This document shows positions 8,373 through 19,664 of a stretch of 64,000 bases of DNA, piece after piece. Made by a program: the position numbers and the translations under genes. The notes under the pieces were generated by a model. The model worked only from the letters and a program-made list of their open reading frames with translations. It had not been told where the DNA came from and ran no database searches. This DNA comes from Notoacmeibacter sp. (GTDB taxonomy: Bacteria; Pseudomonadota; Alphaproteobacteria; Rhizobiales; Rhizobiaceae), in assembly GCA_019912385.1 (NCBI GenBank), contig JAIOIW010000025.1:48273-112272 (forward strand), read 5' to 3'. The stretch's first letter is position 1; each line of letters begins with the position of its first letter.

Positions 8373-10243
8373 ACCGCCGCGCCAACCGCTTCGCGCTCCG
8401 CACGCCGAACATGCGCGATGATCAGAGCCAGCGCCGCGGGCGTCACGCCATCGATTCGCCCGGCTTCGGCGACGGAGGCCGGGCGGCGCGTCATGATTTT
8501 TTGCTGCACTTCCTTCGACAGACCCGGCACCGCGGTAAAATCAATGTCCGGCGGGATGTGCAGTGATTCTTCGCGGCGCAACACCGCGATATCCGCGTCC
8601 TGTCGCGCCAGATAGACCGCATATCTCGCTTCGGTCTCGATCAATCCCGCCGCCTTGTGCGGTATGGCCGATATATCCGGCCAGATCGCCACCAATCTGT
8701 CCAGGGTGACCTCCGGATAAGCAAGCAGATCGAAGCCCGAACGCCTTACCCCGTCCCTGTTGAGCGCAAGCCCATGGGATTCCGCCTCATTGGGTGTCAA
8801 CTTGACCCGTTTCAATAGTTCCACACCCGAATCGAACGCTCGCGATAGTTGGCCGTATCGCTCCTGTCGTTCCGACGAAGCGATGCCGAGCGCTATAGCG
8901 CGGGGCGTCAACCGCAAATCGGCGTTGTCGGCGCGTATCGACAGCCGGAATTCGGCACGCGACGTGAACATCCGGTAGGGTTCGGTGATCCCCCGGCTCG
9001 TCAGGTCGTCGATCATAACGCCGATATAGGCGTCGCCGCGCCCGAATATCACGGCGTCCCGCCCCAGGGCTTTCAGCGCCGCGTTCAGGCCGGCGACCAA
9101 CCCCTGGGCTGCTGCCTCTTCATAACCTGTCGTGCCGTTGATCTGTCCGGCCATGTAGAGCCCGTCCACGCGCCGTGTCTGCAGCGTGCTGTCAAGCTCC
9201 CGGGGATCTACATGGTCATATTCGATCGCGTAACCCGGTTGCAGCATTCGGACTTTTTCCAGCCCGGGAATACTCGCCAGGATCTCGCGCTGCACCTCCT
9301 CGGGCAATGACGTCGATATCCCGTTCGGATAGACCGTGTCTTCGTCGAGACCCTCGGGTTCCAGGAAAATCTGGTGGCCGTCGCGATCGCCGAACTTGAC
9401 GATCTTGTCCTCGATCGAAGGACAGTAGCGTGGACCGATGCCCTCGATCGAACCGGAATACATCGCCGAGCGGTGGAGGTTTGTCCGGATGATCGCGTGG
9501 GTCGCTTCCGTCGTGCGCGTGACGCCACAGGCAATCTGGCGGTTTGCGATCCTATCTGTCAGCAGCGAAAACGGTACCGAGTCATCATCCGCATGTTGCC
9601 GCCCGACCGCATCCCAATCGATCGACCGGCCGTCGAGGCGTGGCGGCGTTCCGGTCTTCAACCGGCCGAGCGCGAATCCCGCCGCACGAAGGCTCGCAGC
9701 CATCGCATCCGAGGGTTGCTCGCCCATCCGCCCGGCGCGAATTTTACGGTCCCCGATATGGATCAGGCCGCCAAGGAAAGTTCCTGTCGTTAAAACCAGG
9801 GTCTTGCACGCGATTTCCCGGCCGTCGGCAAGAACCAGCCCGCCTGTCACGCCGCCTTCGACAAGAATATCGCTAGCCTCTCCCTCGATAATCTCGAGCC
9901 CGGGGGTTCCCGCGATGGCAGCCTGCATGGCCTGAAGATAGAGCTTGCGGTCCGCTTGGGTGCGCGGACCGCGAACCGCCGCACCCTTGCGGCGGTTCAA
10001 CATCCGGTACTGGATACCGGCCGCATCGGCCACCCGGCCCATAAGCCCGTCAAGCGCATCGATTTCTCGCACCAGGTGGCCCTTGCCCAATCCGCCGATT
10101 GCCGGATTGCACGACATCACGCCGATTGTGTCCCGCGACAACGTTACCAGTCCGGTGCGCACGCCAACCCGCGCCGCAGCGCTGGCCGCCTCGCATCCGG
10201 CGTGGCCGCCGCCAACCACAATGACATCGTATCGGACACTCAT
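8369..10243 (-). CDS. mnmG: tRNA uridine-5-carboxymethylaminomethyl modification enzyme MnmG (GidA)
   Basis: The 624-residue FAD enzyme acts with MnmE to place cmnm5 on wobble uridine 34 of tRNAs. The FAD motif [12 protein letters not shown] follows the start at 10243 directly; a longer frame to 10291 exists but would add a non-family extension. The MnmG signatures [11 protein letters not shown] and [17 protein letters not shown] are intact. The stop overlaps the rsmG start. A 191-base gap to mnmE upstream contains three parS-like sites. Confidence 0.96.
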   Translation of the reverse strand: MSVRYDVIVVGGGHAGCEAASAAARVGVRTGLVTLSRDTIGVMSCNPAIGGLGKGHLVREIDALDGLMGRVADAAGIQYRMLNRRKGAAVRGPRTQADRKLYLQAMQAAIAGTPGLEIIEGEASDILVEGGVTGGLVLADGREIACKTLVLTTGTFLGGLIHIGDRKIRAGRMGEQPSDAMAASLRAAGFALGRLKTGTPPRLDGRSIDWDAVGRQHADDDSVPFSLLTDRIANRQIACGVTRTTEATHAIIRTNLHRSAMYSGSIEGIGPRYCPSIEDKIVKFGDRDGHQIFLEPEGLDEDTVYPNGISTSLPEEVQREILASIPGLEKVRMLQPGYAIEYDHVDPRELDSTLQTRRVDGLYMAGQINGTTGYEEAAAQGLVAGLNAALKALGRDAVIFGRGDAYIGVMIDDLTSRGITEPYRMFTSRAEFRLSIRADNADLRLTPRAIALGIASSERQERYGQLSRAFDSGVELLKRVKLTPNEAESHGLALNRDGVRRSGFDLLAYPEVTLDRLVAIWPDISAIPHKAAGLIETEARYAVYLARQDADIAVLRREESLHIPPDIDFTAVPGLSKEVQQKIMTRRPASVAEAGRIDGVTPAALALIIAHVRRAEREAVGAAV

Positions 10244-10332
10244 GACCTGATCCTGTGAAGGCGCGAAGACATGATCGCGATCGGGTGCCATGTCAAGGCC
10301 GCGATTGCACGGGTACCCCTTCCATCGGACGG

Positions 10333-10348
10333 TGTTTCACGTGAAACC
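10333..10348. promoter_or_regulatory. parS site in mnmG-mnmE gap
   Basis: TGTTTCACGTGAAACC matches the parS consensus at 15 of 16 positions. It is the first and best of three sites placed within 105 bases between mnmG and mnmE. Confidence 0.88.
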
Positions 10349-10370
10349 GCCTCCGATCTACCGTCGTCGG

Positions 10371-10386
10371 TGTTTCACGTGAATCG
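10371..10386. promoter_or_regulatory. Variant parS site with GANTC
   Basis: TGTTTCACGTGAATCG has an intact left arm and a right arm reading GTGAATC instead of GTGAAAC. The change creates GAATC, a CcrM-type GANTC methylation site, inside the ParB-binding palindrome. It matches the consensus at 14 of 16 positions. Confidence 0.7.
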
Positions 10387-10421
10387 CTACCGCGCTTATG
10401 AATCAAGGCCGCAAATTCCCA

Positions 10422-10437
10422 TGTTTCACGTGAATCA
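10422..10437. promoter_or_regulatory. Variant parS site with GANTC, overlapping the mnmE stop
   Basis: TGTTTCACGTGAATCA matches parS at 15 of 16 positions and again carries GAATC in the right arm. Its last three bases are the complement of the mnmE stop codon. Confidence 0.75.
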
Positions 10438-11769
10438 CTTGCCGATGCAGAATTCCGAGAAGATCAAATCGAGCAATTCGTCGACTTGTACGGTTCCGGT
10501 GATCTTTCCCAGTGTGTTTGCCGCAGTTCTCAGCATTTCGGCGCGCAACTCTATCGGATTATCTTCACCCGAGATTGCCGCATCCAAAGATTTCCGGCTC
10601 TTATTCAGCAAATCAACGTGGCGCGCACGTGCCGGCACCAGGCTTCCGCTCGCCGTACATGATATCGCTCGCTTCCCGATGGTCTCGAGCAACCCGGATA
10701 TCCCTGCGCCGGTGACCGAGGAGATCACGAGGTCGTAACCATCGCCGCTCCCTCCTCCGCCTCCTAGATCCAACTTTGTTCCTATCCTCAAGACATCCTT
10801 CGCCGTGACGGGTCTGGAGACCTGGATCGGCGAGGAGATATCTGTAAGCAGCAAGACCAGATCTGCGGTCGAACTTCGCTCTATCGCCTTTTGAATGCCG
10901 ATTTTTTCCACAGCACTATCGCTTTCGCGTACGCCGGCTGTATCCGTCACGATCACCTTGTATCCGTCCATATCCAGGGCGACATCGATAAGGTCCCGAG
11001 TCGTACCCGCCTCTTCGGTCACGATCGCGACGTCGCGACGCGCGAGACAGTTCAACAGGCTCGATTTCCCCGAATTGGGTGCCCCGATCAGAACGACGTT
11101 GTAACCCTCGCGGATGATCTCCCCCGCCCGCGCACCGTCGAGATGCGCACCGATCTCCCGAGACAGCGCGGCCAGTTCGTCCCACACCGCGTCCGCGACC
11201 GATCCCGGCACGTCCTGTTCGTCCGAAAAATCCAGATCCGCCTCGATCAGCGCCCTGGCCCTCGTCATGCGCGCCTGCCATCGGGAATAGAGGTCCCGGT
11301 ATGCGCCCGCGGCCCTGGACATCGCGAATCGCCGTTGCGCCTCGGTCTCCGCTCCGATCAGATCGGCTAGGGCCTCCGCACCGGTCAAATCGATCTTTCC
11401 GTTGAGAAAGGCGCGCCGCGTGAATTCGCCGGCTTCCGCAGGTCGGCAGCCATCAAACGCATTCAGCGCGTCAAGCACGCCCTGGACTACTGCACGGCCG
11501 CCATGGACATGAAATTCAGCGGTATCCTCGCCCGTAAAACTGGCGGGTGCAGGAAAGTACAACACGAGTGCGCGATCCAGGACCTCGCTTCCACGCCGCA
11601 AAATACGCAACTCGGCATGGCGTGGCTGTGGAACGCCGCCGGCAATCCCGGCGAGTACCGATTTCGTGTGAGGACCCGAAACCCGGATGACAGCGACCCC
11701 GCTTGGAAGCGACCCGCTTCCAAGCGCATGAATCGTATCAGGAAATGATATGAGACTCCTGTTAACCAT
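10435..11769 (-). CDS. mnmE: tRNA modification GTPase MnmE (TrmE)
   Basis: The 444-residue GTPase partners MnmG in wobble-uridine modification. An N-terminal folate-binding domain (residues 1-120) is followed by a helical domain interrupted by the G domain: GAPNSGKSS, GTTRD, DTAG and TKLD, the last in place of the usual NKxD. The C-terminal CIGK motif, which carries the essential cysteine, ends the protein. The ATG at 11769 sits in a GTTAAC-N7-GTTAAC dyad. A parS-like site overlaps its stop codon. Confidence 0.95.
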   Translation of the reverse strand: MVNRSLISFPDTIHALGSGSLPSGVAVIRVSGPHTKSVLAGIAGGVPQPRHAELRILRRGSEVLDRALVLYFPAPASFTGEDTAEFHVHGGRAVVQGVLDALNAFDGCRPAEAGEFTRRAFLNGKIDLTGAEALADLIGAETEAQRRFAMSRAAGAYRDLYSRWQARMTRARALIEADLDFSDEQDVPGSVADAVWDELAALSREIGAHLDGARAGEIIREGYNVVLIGAPNSGKSSLLNCLARRDVAIVTEEAGTTRDLIDVALDMDGYKVIVTDTAGVRESDSAVEKIGIQKAIERSSTADLVLLLTDISSPIQVSRPVTAKDVLRIGTKLDLGGGGGSGDGYDLVISSVTGAGISGLLETIGKRAISCTASGSLVPARARHVDLLNKSRKSLDAAISGEDNPIELRAEMLRTAANTLGKITGTVQVDELLDLIFSEFCIGK

Positions 11770-11912
11770 ATCGGTTAACCCGTTTGCACTGGCTCAGTCA
11801 GATGTGGATCCGAGTTCCGATTACCGCTTTCGAGAAGGCTATTCGTTTCGGACACGAATCCACCGCTCGGCCGTAAATCTCCATAATTCGAACCGCATGC
11901 GAATCGAATCGC

Positions 11913-13178
<1,266 letters not shown>

Positions 13179-13346
13179 GGCAGAACTCTGGATTTGAATG
13201 AAGGATAGCCGGACTGCGCGATGTGTGCCGGAAATGGATCCGACCTTCTTTTTTGGGAGGCAGTGACCGGAAGGAAGAACCCCATCTATACATCCGTCGA
13301 CAAAAGCGCAAGAGCACGATGCGACCCGCGCCCTGGGCGCCAGGAT

Positions 13347-13889
13347 CTAGAACGGGCGCACGACCACCATCACGACGATCAGGATCATCAGCACCGTCGG
13401 GATTTCGTTGACCAGCCGCCAGTGGCGTTCCGTCTTTTCGTTGCGATCCTCTCCAAAAGCCCTGACGGCCGAAGAGAAATAGCCGTGTGCCCCTGACATC
13501 ACGAGCGCGCCGGCGAGTTTCAGCAGGAACCAGTACTCCAGGTAAACCCCCGCGTGCCAGGCAAGCCACAGCCCGAAGACCCAAGCAACCGTCATCGCCG
13601 GATTGATGATGACACGCAGCAACCGGCGCTCCATGACCTTGAAGGTTTCCGATTGCGCCGAGCCCCTTTCGGCCTCGCAATGATAAATGAAAAGCCGCGG
13701 CAGATAAAGCATCCCCGCCATCCACGAAATTACCGCGATGACATGAATAGCCTTGGCCCAGAGATAGAACCCCTCGGGATTGGCCAGGAAGATCGCTGCA
13801 ACCAGCAACCCCAAGATACCGAGCGCCACGACCGCCCGCTTCCCCGCCCTCCGGCCGCTCGCCTTCATCGTCTCCGGGTCATCCGCCAT
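13347..13889 (-). CDS. hemJ: Protoporphyrinogen IX oxidase HemJ
   Basis: The 180-residue inner-membrane protein oxidises protoporphyrinogen IX to protoporphyrin IX. About four to five membrane segments are visible, together with family motifs AKAIHVIAVISWMAGMLYLP, YLPRLFIYH, the NPAM segment and the C-terminal NEIPTVLMI near the end. Conserved histidines in KAIH and IYH are present. It starts 8 bases after the hemE stop, so the two haem genes are probably co-transcribed. Confidence 0.9.
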   Translation of the reverse strand: MADDPETMKASGRRAGKRAVVALGILGLLVAAIFLANPEGFYLWAKAIHVIAVISWMAGMLYLPRLFIYHCEAERGSAQSETFKVMERRLLRVIINPAMTVAWVFGLWLAWHAGVYLEYWFLLKLAGALVMSGAHGYFSSAVRAFGEDRNEKTERHWRLVNEIPTVLMILIVVMVVVRPF

Positions 13890-13897
13890 GGTCTCTC

Positions 13898-14920
13898 CTA
13901 GCGCACCGCACGAACCCGGGCAATCATCTGCTCGACATGCGCGATCGGCGTTTCCGGCGTGATCCCGTGTCCGAGATTGAAGATCAGGGGCCCGTCGCCC
14001 AGTGCACCAAGAATCCTGTCAATACCCTCGTCTAGGGCCCTTCCGCCCGCCACGAGCCGCATCGGATCCAGATTGCCCTGTACGGCACCTTCCGCCTGCA
14101 GCCTTTTTGCCTGGCTCAGCGGAACCGACCAGTCCAGGCCGAGCGCGTCGACCCCGGTCTGACCGCGATAGTTTTCATACAATGTCCCTGCCCCCTTCGG
14201 GAATCCGATGATCGGCACGTCGGGAAACTGCGCGCGTACGAGCGAAACGATCTTGCAAACCGGCCTGACGCAACACGTCTCGAACCCGGCCTCGTCGAGC
14301 ACACCAGACCAGGAATCGAATATCTGGACAGCGTCCGCACCCGCTTCGATCTGCCTGACCAGATACTCCGCAGAGACCACCGCCAACCTGTCCAGCAATG
14401 CTTCCATCGCATCACGATGCTTGTAGAAAAACAGCCGTGCGGGTGCCTGATCCGGCGTCCCGTGACCCGCTATCATGTAGGTCGCGACCGTCCACGGCGC
14501 GCCGCAGAAGCCCAGGAGCGTCGTCTCCCCAGAAAGCTCTTCACGCAAACGCCGCACCGTCTCGTAGACCGGCGCCATCGCGCCATGGATATCGACATCC
14601 GCCAATCCTGCGATTTCGTCTGCTCCGATCGGCGTCATCAGCGGGCCTCGCCCCTCTTCGAAGCGGAGGTCGCGCCCAAGTGCGTGCGGTACGACGAGAA
14701 TATCGGAGAACAGGATCGCAGCATCGAAGCCGAAACGCCGGATCGGCTGCAGCGTCACTTCCACCGCTAGTTCGGGATTGTAGCAGAGATCGAGAAAGCT
14801 ACCGGCCTTCTCCCGCGTCTGTCGATACTCCGGCAGATATCTCCCAGCCTGGCGCATCATCCAGATCGGCGGCGGATATCGTTTCGCGCCTTTCAATACT
14901 TCGATCACTTCTCGTGCCAT
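13898..14920 (-). CDS. hemE: Uroporphyrinogen decarboxylase
   Basis: The 340-residue enzyme decarboxylates uroporphyrinogen III to coproporphyrinogen III. The signature [18 protein letters not shown] near residue 14 contains the substrate-binding arginines, and FSDILV with its key Asp follows. The frame is open to a GTG at 15025, but the ATG at 14920 gives the normal family N-terminus and length and is preferred. hemE borders the origin gap, as in Caulobacter and Sinorhizobium. Confidence 0.95.
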   Translation of the reverse strand: MAREVIEVLKGAKRYPPPIWMMRQAGRYLPEYRQTREKAGSFLDLCYNPELAVEVTLQPIRRFGFDAAILFSDILVVPHALGRDLRFEEGRGPLMTPIGADEIAGLADVDIHGAMAPVYETVRRLREELSGETTLLGFCGAPWTVATYMIAGHGTPDQAPARLFFYKHRDAMEALLDRLAVVSAEYLVRQIEAGADAVQIFDSWSGVLDEAGFETCCVRPVCKIVSLVRAQFPDVPIIGFPKGAGTLYENYRGQTGVDALGLDWSVPLSQAKRLQAEGAVQGNLDPMRLVAGGRALDEGIDRILGALGDGPLIFNLGHGITPETPIAHVEQMIARVRAVR

Positions 14921-15324
14921 GCCGCGTGCCGTCCCAGCCAACAGGCTCCCCTTCAAATATATTCTTTGAAAAGGAATCTTATGATTCTTAGACTCTGTCA
15001 GAATCGTGGATTGTAGCTTTTCCACGAAACCGGGCTTCTCCGCCCCTTCCCCACCGCGTCATGCACATCGCGGCCCCCTGTGGATAGGTATGGGGATCAG
15101 GCTCAAACATCCCGCCCGCTCAATAACATGCCAGCATCAGCCGTCAAATCTGGCTTGCATGGGAATTGAACAATGGACATCGTCCGCACGATCATCCACA
15201 TGGGGAGGAACAAGCTGACAGCGCCTGTTGGTGTGGACAAGTCGGCAGGTTTTCCCGCGCTCGGCGGTCACCCTCCCGGCGCCAAGTTTCGCTCCCTGGA
15301 TATCAACAGCTGGGTGTGAGTCCT
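14921..15324. other. Probable chromosomal replication origin (hemE-ppsR gap)
   Basis: This 404-base gap holds no convincing gene. It lies between hemE and the RP001/DUF299 (ppsR) gene, where experimentally studied alphaproteobacterial origins (Caulobacter Cori, Sinorhizobium meliloti) are placed. It contains three 9-mers one mismatch from the DnaA box TTATCCACA/TGTGGATAA: TGTGGATAG at 15079-15087, TCATCCACA at 15192-15200 and TGTGGACAA at 15232-15240. An AT-rich stretch spans about 14950-15005 and holds four GANTC sites. No TTAA-N7-TTAA CtrA box was seen. The call is inference from synteny plus motifs. Confidence 0.7.
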
Positions 15325-16146
15325 GTGAACAAACCGCAAAGCTATTTTCACCTCCACCTGATCTCCGATGCGACCGGAGAGACCCTGTTGGCGGCCGGCC
15401 GTGCGGCGGCGGCACAATATTCAAATGCGCGCTCCATCGAGCATATCTACCCGCTGATCCGCACCGCAAAACAGATCGAGCGGGTGTTGCAGGATATCGA
15501 CGAGGAACCCGGCATCGTTCTCTATACCGTCGTTGACAAGGACCTGGCGCGAAAGATCGACGATGGTTGCGCCGCCATGGGCCTACCCTGCGTATCGGTC
15601 CTGGAGCCCGTACTTACCGTATTCCAGTCGTACCTCGGCGCGCCGGCTGGCCGCCGCGTGGGCGCACAGCATGTCCTTGACGCCGAGTATTTCCGCCGCA
15701 TCGACGCTCTCAATTTCACGATGGAACATGACGACGGCCACCTGACCCATGACCTGGAGGACGCCGATATTATCCTGCTGGGCATCTCGCGCACCTCCAA
15801 GACCCCGACGAGCATCTATCTCGCCAATCGCGGTATCAAGACTGCGAATATCCCGATCGTGCCGAACATGCCGCTGCCGGAAGGGGTCCTGCGCGCCAAG
15901 AAGCCGCTCAAGGTCGGCCTTGTCGCGTCCGCCGAGCGCATCTCCCAGGTGCGCCAGAACCGCGAGCTCGGTTCGAGCATGGCCTATAGCTCAAAGGAAT
16001 ATTCCGACCGCGCCGCGATCACCGCCGAGCTCGCCTATGCCCGCCAGCTCCTCACCCGTCTCGGATGGCCGATGATCGACGTCTCCCGCCGGTCCATCGA
16101 GGAAACCGCCGCCGCAATCCTTGCGCTGCGCAACAAGGCGCGATAG
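15325..16146 (+). CDS. ppsR: Pyruvate, phosphate dikinase regulatory protein (DUF299, RP001 homologue)
   Basis: The 273-residue bifunctional ADP-dependent kinase/Pi-dependent phosphorylase regulates PPDK or PEP synthase. The family N-terminus [14 protein letters not shown] and the P-loop-like [11 protein letters not shown] (residues about 150-160) are present. The open frame runs far upstream, but the GTG at 15325 gives [12 protein letters not shown] and standard length; GTG at 15316 is an alternative. It is the origin-flanking gene called RP001 in early Caulobacter work. Confidence 0.9.
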   Translation: MNKPQSYFHLHLISDATGETLLAAGRAAAAQYSNARSIEHIYPLIRTAKQIERVLQDIDEEPGIVLYTVVDKDLARKIDDGCAAMGLPCVSVLEPVLTVFQSYLGAPAGRRVGAQHVLDAEYFRRIDALNFTMEHDDGHLTHDLEDADIILLGISRTSKTPTSIYLANRGIKTANIPIVPNMPLPEGVLRAKKPLKVGLVASAERISQVRQNRELGSSMAYSSKEYSDRAAITAELAYARQLLTRLGWPMIDVSRRSIEETAAAILALRNKAR

Positions 16147-16169
16147 CTGAAACTCAAAGGGAGCCAATC

Positions 16170-16769
16170 TTGAACGACGAGATCATCCTGGCGTCGGCAA
16201 GCCCGTTTCGCCGCGAAATGCTCGAAAGAGCCGGGCTGTCCTTTCGCGCCGAAGCCGCGGCGATCGACGAACGGGCGGTGGAGGAACCGGTTGCCGCAGC
16301 CGGCGCCGCGCCCGACGACATCGCGCTGGTCCTGGCCGAGGCCAAGGCCCTCGATGTCGGCACCCGCCATCCCGGCTGCTGGATCATCGGCACGGACCAG
16401 ACGCTTTCGATCGGTGATGAAATCCTGCACAAGCCGGCCGACATGGAGGAGGCGCGCCGCAGGCTGCTGGCGCTTTCGGGCAGGACACATGATCTGAACA
16501 GCGCCGTCGTCCTCGTGCATGATGGCGAAACCGTCTGGCGCCACGTGTCGGTCGCCAGTCTGACCATGCGCAAGCTGACGCCGCAATTCATCGGCCGGCA
16601 TCTCGCCCGCACCGGCAGCGCCGTGCTCCCCAGCGTCGGCGCCTACCAGATCGAGGGCGAGGGGATCCAGTTGTTCGAAAATATCGAAGGTGACCTGTTC
16701 ACCATCATGGGACTGCCGCTGCTGCCGCTTCTCGCCGAGCTGCGAAACAGGGGCCTGATCGATGCCTGA
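16170..16769 (+). CDS. maf: Maf-family nucleoside triphosphate pyrophosphatase
   Basis: The 199-residue Maf/YhdE protein hydrolyses non-canonical or UTP/dTTP-type nucleotides to monophosphates. The P-loop-like N-terminal motif [12 protein letters not shown] lies at residues 6-17, and [16 protein letters not shown] and [10 protein letters not shown] are family segments. The start is TTG at 16170, preceded by AAAGGGAG at good spacing; no ATG gives the conserved N-terminus. It follows ppsR by 23 bases. Confidence 0.9.
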   Translation: MNDEIILASASPFRREMLERAGLSFRAEAAAIDERAVEEPVAAAGAAPDDIALVLAEAKALDVGTRHPGCWIIGTDQTLSIGDEILHKPADMEEARRRLLALSGRTHDLNSAVVLVHDGETVWRHVSVASLTMRKLTPQFIGRHLARTGSAVLPSVGAYQIEGEGIQLFENIEGDLFTIMGLPLLPLLAELRNRGLIDA

Positions 16770-16904
16770 AGCGCTTGTCGGCAGCCAAGGCATTTTCCAT
16801 CCGCCTGCCTGCATGGGGGCAACGCCGGACCGACACCGGCAGCCGCGCCGCGACAGGCTCTGCGGACCGGGCATTACCCTCGCCGCCGGACCGGAGAAAA
16901 AAGT

Positions 16905-17498
16905 GTGATCATCATCGGCCTCACCGGATCGATCGGCATGGGCAAATCGACGGTTGCCGGGATGTTCGCCGATGCCGGCATTCCGGTTCATGACGCCGAC
17001 AAGACCGTGCACCGCCTCTACTCGGGCCGCGCCGTACCGCTCATCGAGACCGCCTTTCCGGGAACGACGGCCAACGGCGCCGTCGACCGGCAGAAGCTCG
17101 CCGCCGCCGTCCTTGGCGATGCCGCCGCGCTCAAGCGGCTGGAGGCGATCGTCCATCCGCTCGTGCGCGAAGACGAGCAGGCTTTCCTGAAAACCGCCCG
17201 CGAATCGGGAGCCGCGATTGCCATCCTCGATATCCCGCTGCTGTTCGAAACCGGCGGCAGCAGCCGTGTCGACAAGACGGTCGTCGTCTCCGCGCCGCCC
17301 GAGGCCCAGCGCGAACGTGTTCTTGCCCGGCCGGGCATGACGGTTGAAAAGTTCGCCGCCATCCTTTCAAAACAGATGCCGGACGCCGAGAAGCGGGCCC
17401 GCGCCCATTTCGTCGTTGATACCGGCGGAACGTTTGAGGAAACCAGGCGCCAGGTCGGCGAGATCATCGCCGCGCTCAGTGGGGAAAACCGCCACTGA
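16905..17498 (+). CDS. coaE: Dephospho-CoA kinase
   Basis: The 197-residue kinase performs the last step of coenzyme A synthesis. The P-loop [12 protein letters not shown] begins at residue 5, followed by the DADK motif and LDIPLLFE. The start is GTG at 16905. In many Rhizobiales aroE lies between maf and coaE; here the 135-base gap contains only a 48-codon frame beginning on the ATG that overlaps the maf stop (16762-16908), which does not resemble AroE. Confidence 0.92.
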   Translation: MIIIGLTGSIGMGKSTVAGMFADAGIPVHDADKTVHRLYSGRAVPLIETAFPGTTANGAVDRQKLAAAVLGDAAALKRLEAIVHPLVREDEQAFLKTARESGAAIAILDIPLLFETGGSSRVDKTVVVSAPPEAQRERVLARPGMTVEKFAAILSKQMPDAEKRARAHFVVDTGGTFEETRRQVGEIIAALSGENRH

Positions 17499-17561
17499 GC
17501 CTTTGCCAACGCACCGCGAAGCCGACATGGTGGGCGAAACGGTGAATCGGAACAGCCGCTG

Positions 17562-18287
17562 ATGCGCGAAATCGTCTTCGATACGGAAACGACAGGACTG
17601 GACAGCACGGCCGACCGCGTGATCGAGATCGGCGGCGTCGAGCTGGTCGACCGGTTCCTGACCGGCCGCACCTTCCATGTCTATATCAATCCCGAAGGCC
17701 GCGAGGTTCATCCCGAGGCGCTTGCGGTGCATGGCATTTCGAATGCTGCCCTCGCCGACAAGCCGGTCTTTTCGCAAATCGCCGACGAGTTCCTCGAATT
17801 CATTTCCGGCGCGAAGCTGATCGCGCACAATGCTACGTTCGATATCGGCTTTCTCAATGCCGAACTCGCACGCGCCGGTCACCCGGCGATCGATTCCAAC
17901 CATGTCGTTGACACCCTGGCGATCGCCCGGCGCAAGCACCCGATGGGGCCGAATTCGCTCGACGCACTTTGCCGCCGCTACGGGATCGACAACTCGCATC
18001 GCGCCAGGCACGGCGCGCTTCTCGACTCCGAACTCCTGGCCGAAGTCTATATCGAGCTTGCCGGCGGCAAGCAGGCCGCGTTGCGCCTGGTCGTCGACGA
18101 TCAGATGGTCGACGAAACCGGGCCGGCGGCAACCATTGTCAGTATCGGCACCCGACCGGAGCAATTGCCGCCGCGCCTGACGGCAGGCGAACTCGAGGCT
18201 CATCGCAGGCTGATCGGCCGGCTTGGTCCCGATTCGGTGTGGGCAAGGCTCGGCTTCGCCACGTCCGCCGAGACACAAGGCGAATAG
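17562..18287 (+). CDS. dnaQ: DNA polymerase III epsilon subunit, 3'-5' exonuclease
   Basis: The 241-residue proofreading exonuclease has all three DEDDh motifs: Exo I FDTETTGLD (residues 5-13), Exo II HNATFDIGF and Exo III HRARHGALLD with the catalytic His and Asp. The C-terminal quarter, less conserved, should contact the polymerase alpha subunit. It follows coaE by 63 bases in the conserved maf-coaE-dnaQ order and faces secB across a hairpin terminator. Confidence 0.93.
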   Translation: MREIVFDTETTGLDSTADRVIEIGGVELVDRFLTGRTFHVYINPEGREVHPEALAVHGISNAALADKPVFSQIADEFLEFISGAKLIAHNATFDIGFLNAELARAGHPAIDSNHVVDTLAIARRKHPMGPNSLDALCRRYGIDNSHRARHGALLDSELLAEVYIELAGGKQAALRLVVDDQMVDETGPAATIVSIGTRPEQLPPRLTAGELEAHRRLIGRLGPDSVWARLGFATSAETQGE

Positions 18288-18291
18288 AATA

Positions 18292-18313
18292 AACCCGGCG
18301 TTGCGGCCGGGTT
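18292..18313 (-). terminator. Intrinsic terminator between dnaQ and secB
   Basis: AACCCGGC and GCCGGGTT form a perfect 8-bp stem with a six-base loop. On the minus strand the stem is followed by TTTATTCTATT, a T-rich tail suited to ending secB transcription; the plus-strand side lacks a T run. Confidence 0.65.
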
Positions 18314-18339
18314 CTCGGGGGACAGGTATTCATGGCGCG

Positions 18340-18355
18340 TGATTCACGTGAAACG
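18340..18355. promoter_or_regulatory. Variant parS site downstream of secB
   Basis: TGATTCACGTGAAACG matches parS at 14 of 16 positions. It is the mirror form of the variant arm seen at 10371 and 10422 and also contains a GANTC site (GATTC). It lies in the dnaQ-secB gap on the other side of the probable origin. Confidence 0.65.
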
Positions 18356-18368
18356 CGCTACCGGTTCA

Positions 18369-18857
18369 TCAGACCGGATTGACCTTGGCCTTGGTCTGTT
18401 CCTCCGCGATCTTCTGCTGGAACATGGCGGCAAAATCGATCGGTTCGAGCAGCAGCGGCGGGAAGCCGCCGTTGCGCGAGGCGTCGGCGATGACCTGGCG
18501 GGCAAAGGGAAACAGCAAGCGCGGGCATTCGATGAACAGGACCGGAAGAACGTGCTCCTGCGGGAAACCCGCGATCCGGAAGACGCCGCCATAGTCAAGT
18601 TCGATATTGAACAGTACCTTGCCGCTGACCTCGGCCTTGGCACTGAGAGTCAGATGAACGTCGAAATCGGTCTCCGAAAGCCCGTTGGCATTAACGTTGA
18701 CGTTGATGTTGATGTTCGGATTCTGGCCCGCCTGTTGCAGCGAACCCGGTGCGCCCGGATTTTCAAAGGAAAGATCCTTGATGTACTGGGCCAGCACGTT
18801 GAGCGTCGGTTGCTGCTGTCCGCCATTGCCGGACTTGTTCTCGGGCTCGTTTGCCAT
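18369..18857 (-). CDS. secB: Protein-export chaperone SecB
   Basis: The 162-residue chaperone keeps preproteins unfolded and hands them to SecA. The family core is visible: [14 protein letters not shown], the alternating Asn/Val strand [11 protein letters not shown], and [15 protein letters not shown], followed by the C-terminal [10 protein letters not shown]. The longer frame upstream is rejected because the ATG at 18857 gives [10 protein letters not shown], the usual rhizobial start. It is monocistronic or paired with fxsA, which converges on the same strand upstream. Confidence 0.95.
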   Translation of the reverse strand: MANEPENKSGNGGQQQPTLNVLAQYIKDLSFENPGAPGSLQQAGQNPNININVNVNANGLSETDFDVHLTLSAKAEVSGKVLFNIELDYGGVFRIAGFPQEHVLPVLFIECPRLLFPFARQVIADASRNGGFPPLLLEPIDFAAMFQQKIAEEQTKAKVNPV

Positions 18858-18981
18858 CGGGAATTCCTTGTCTTGTTGCCGCCCTGATGCGGCTTTGGAA
18901 AATTCGCGCTTGGCTAGCATGGCGGTCTCCCCATGACAAGCATTGCGGATCGGTTGGGCCTGTGCGTGACGTCCCCGGGCC

Positions 18982-19479
18982 TCAATCGTCCTTCCGCCGG
19001 TCGATTTCGCGGCGCCAGGGCGAGTCGGGCGCAGGATCGACGGAATAGTCGTCCTCGTCGAGATCGATGGTACCGTCATCGCGCGCACGGTACGCCGCGC
19101 CATTGCCGGCCGCACGGCCGGTGACCACGATCCTGTCCCTGAGAGCGGACCATGCGACATCGCGAAGCGGGGGAATGAACAGCAGGAAGCCCAGCGCATC
19201 GGTGATGAAGCCCGGCGTCAGCAGCAGGACCCCGGCAACCAGGATCATGACGCCGTGAACCATCTCGCGGCCCGGCACCCGGCCCCGGTCGACTTCGTAG
19301 CGTATCCGGTTGATCAGGCCGAAACCCTGCACCCTCAGCAGGATCGAACCGATCACCGCCGTGATGAAGACCATGGCAAGCGTTGGCAGGACGCCGATTT
19401 TGCTGCCGATGATGATGAAGGCGGCGATCTCGAGCACCGGGACGACGAGAAGCATGAAAGGTACGATACTGAAGGGCAA
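18982..19479 (-). CDS. fxsA: FxsA-family membrane protein
   Basis: The 165-residue protein has three hydrophobic segments and the family pattern [30 protein letters not shown] and [20 protein letters not shown]. In E. coli FxsA overproduction suppresses F-exclusion of phage T7; its normal role is unclear. The TTG at 19479 matches the family N-terminus ([13 protein letters not shown]); the open frame reaches 19560 but the extension has no family look. The C-terminal 50 residues are charged and cytoplasmic. It is divergent from the Tim44-domain gene. Confidence 0.82.
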   Translation of the reverse strand: MPFSIVPFMLLVVPVLEIAAFIIIGSKIGVLPTLAMVFITAVIGSILLRVQGFGLINRIRYEVDRGRVPGREMVHGVMILVAGVLLLTPGFITDALGFLLFIPPLRDVAWSALRDRIVVTGRAAGNGAAYRARDDGTIDLDEDDYSVDPAPDSPWRREIDRRKDD

Positions 19480-19664
19480 ATGACCGATCTCTTGGCTGGC
19501 GGTGGATATGCGAATCCGACGCATGCCATCGAATTCGTCGTCAAAACGGCGAGAGCGCATTTGAATGCGGGCGAGCCACGTTCTATATGGATACCAAAGG
19601 CAGTATCCGGCAAGCCCTTCCGGTTCGGATCAATGCACGGAATGGCGAACGGTTGGCATAGGCG

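Noticed and set aside
11761..11779. CtrA box at the mnmE start
   Set aside because: The TTAA halves are 9 bases apart, not the 7 required by the CtrA consensus.
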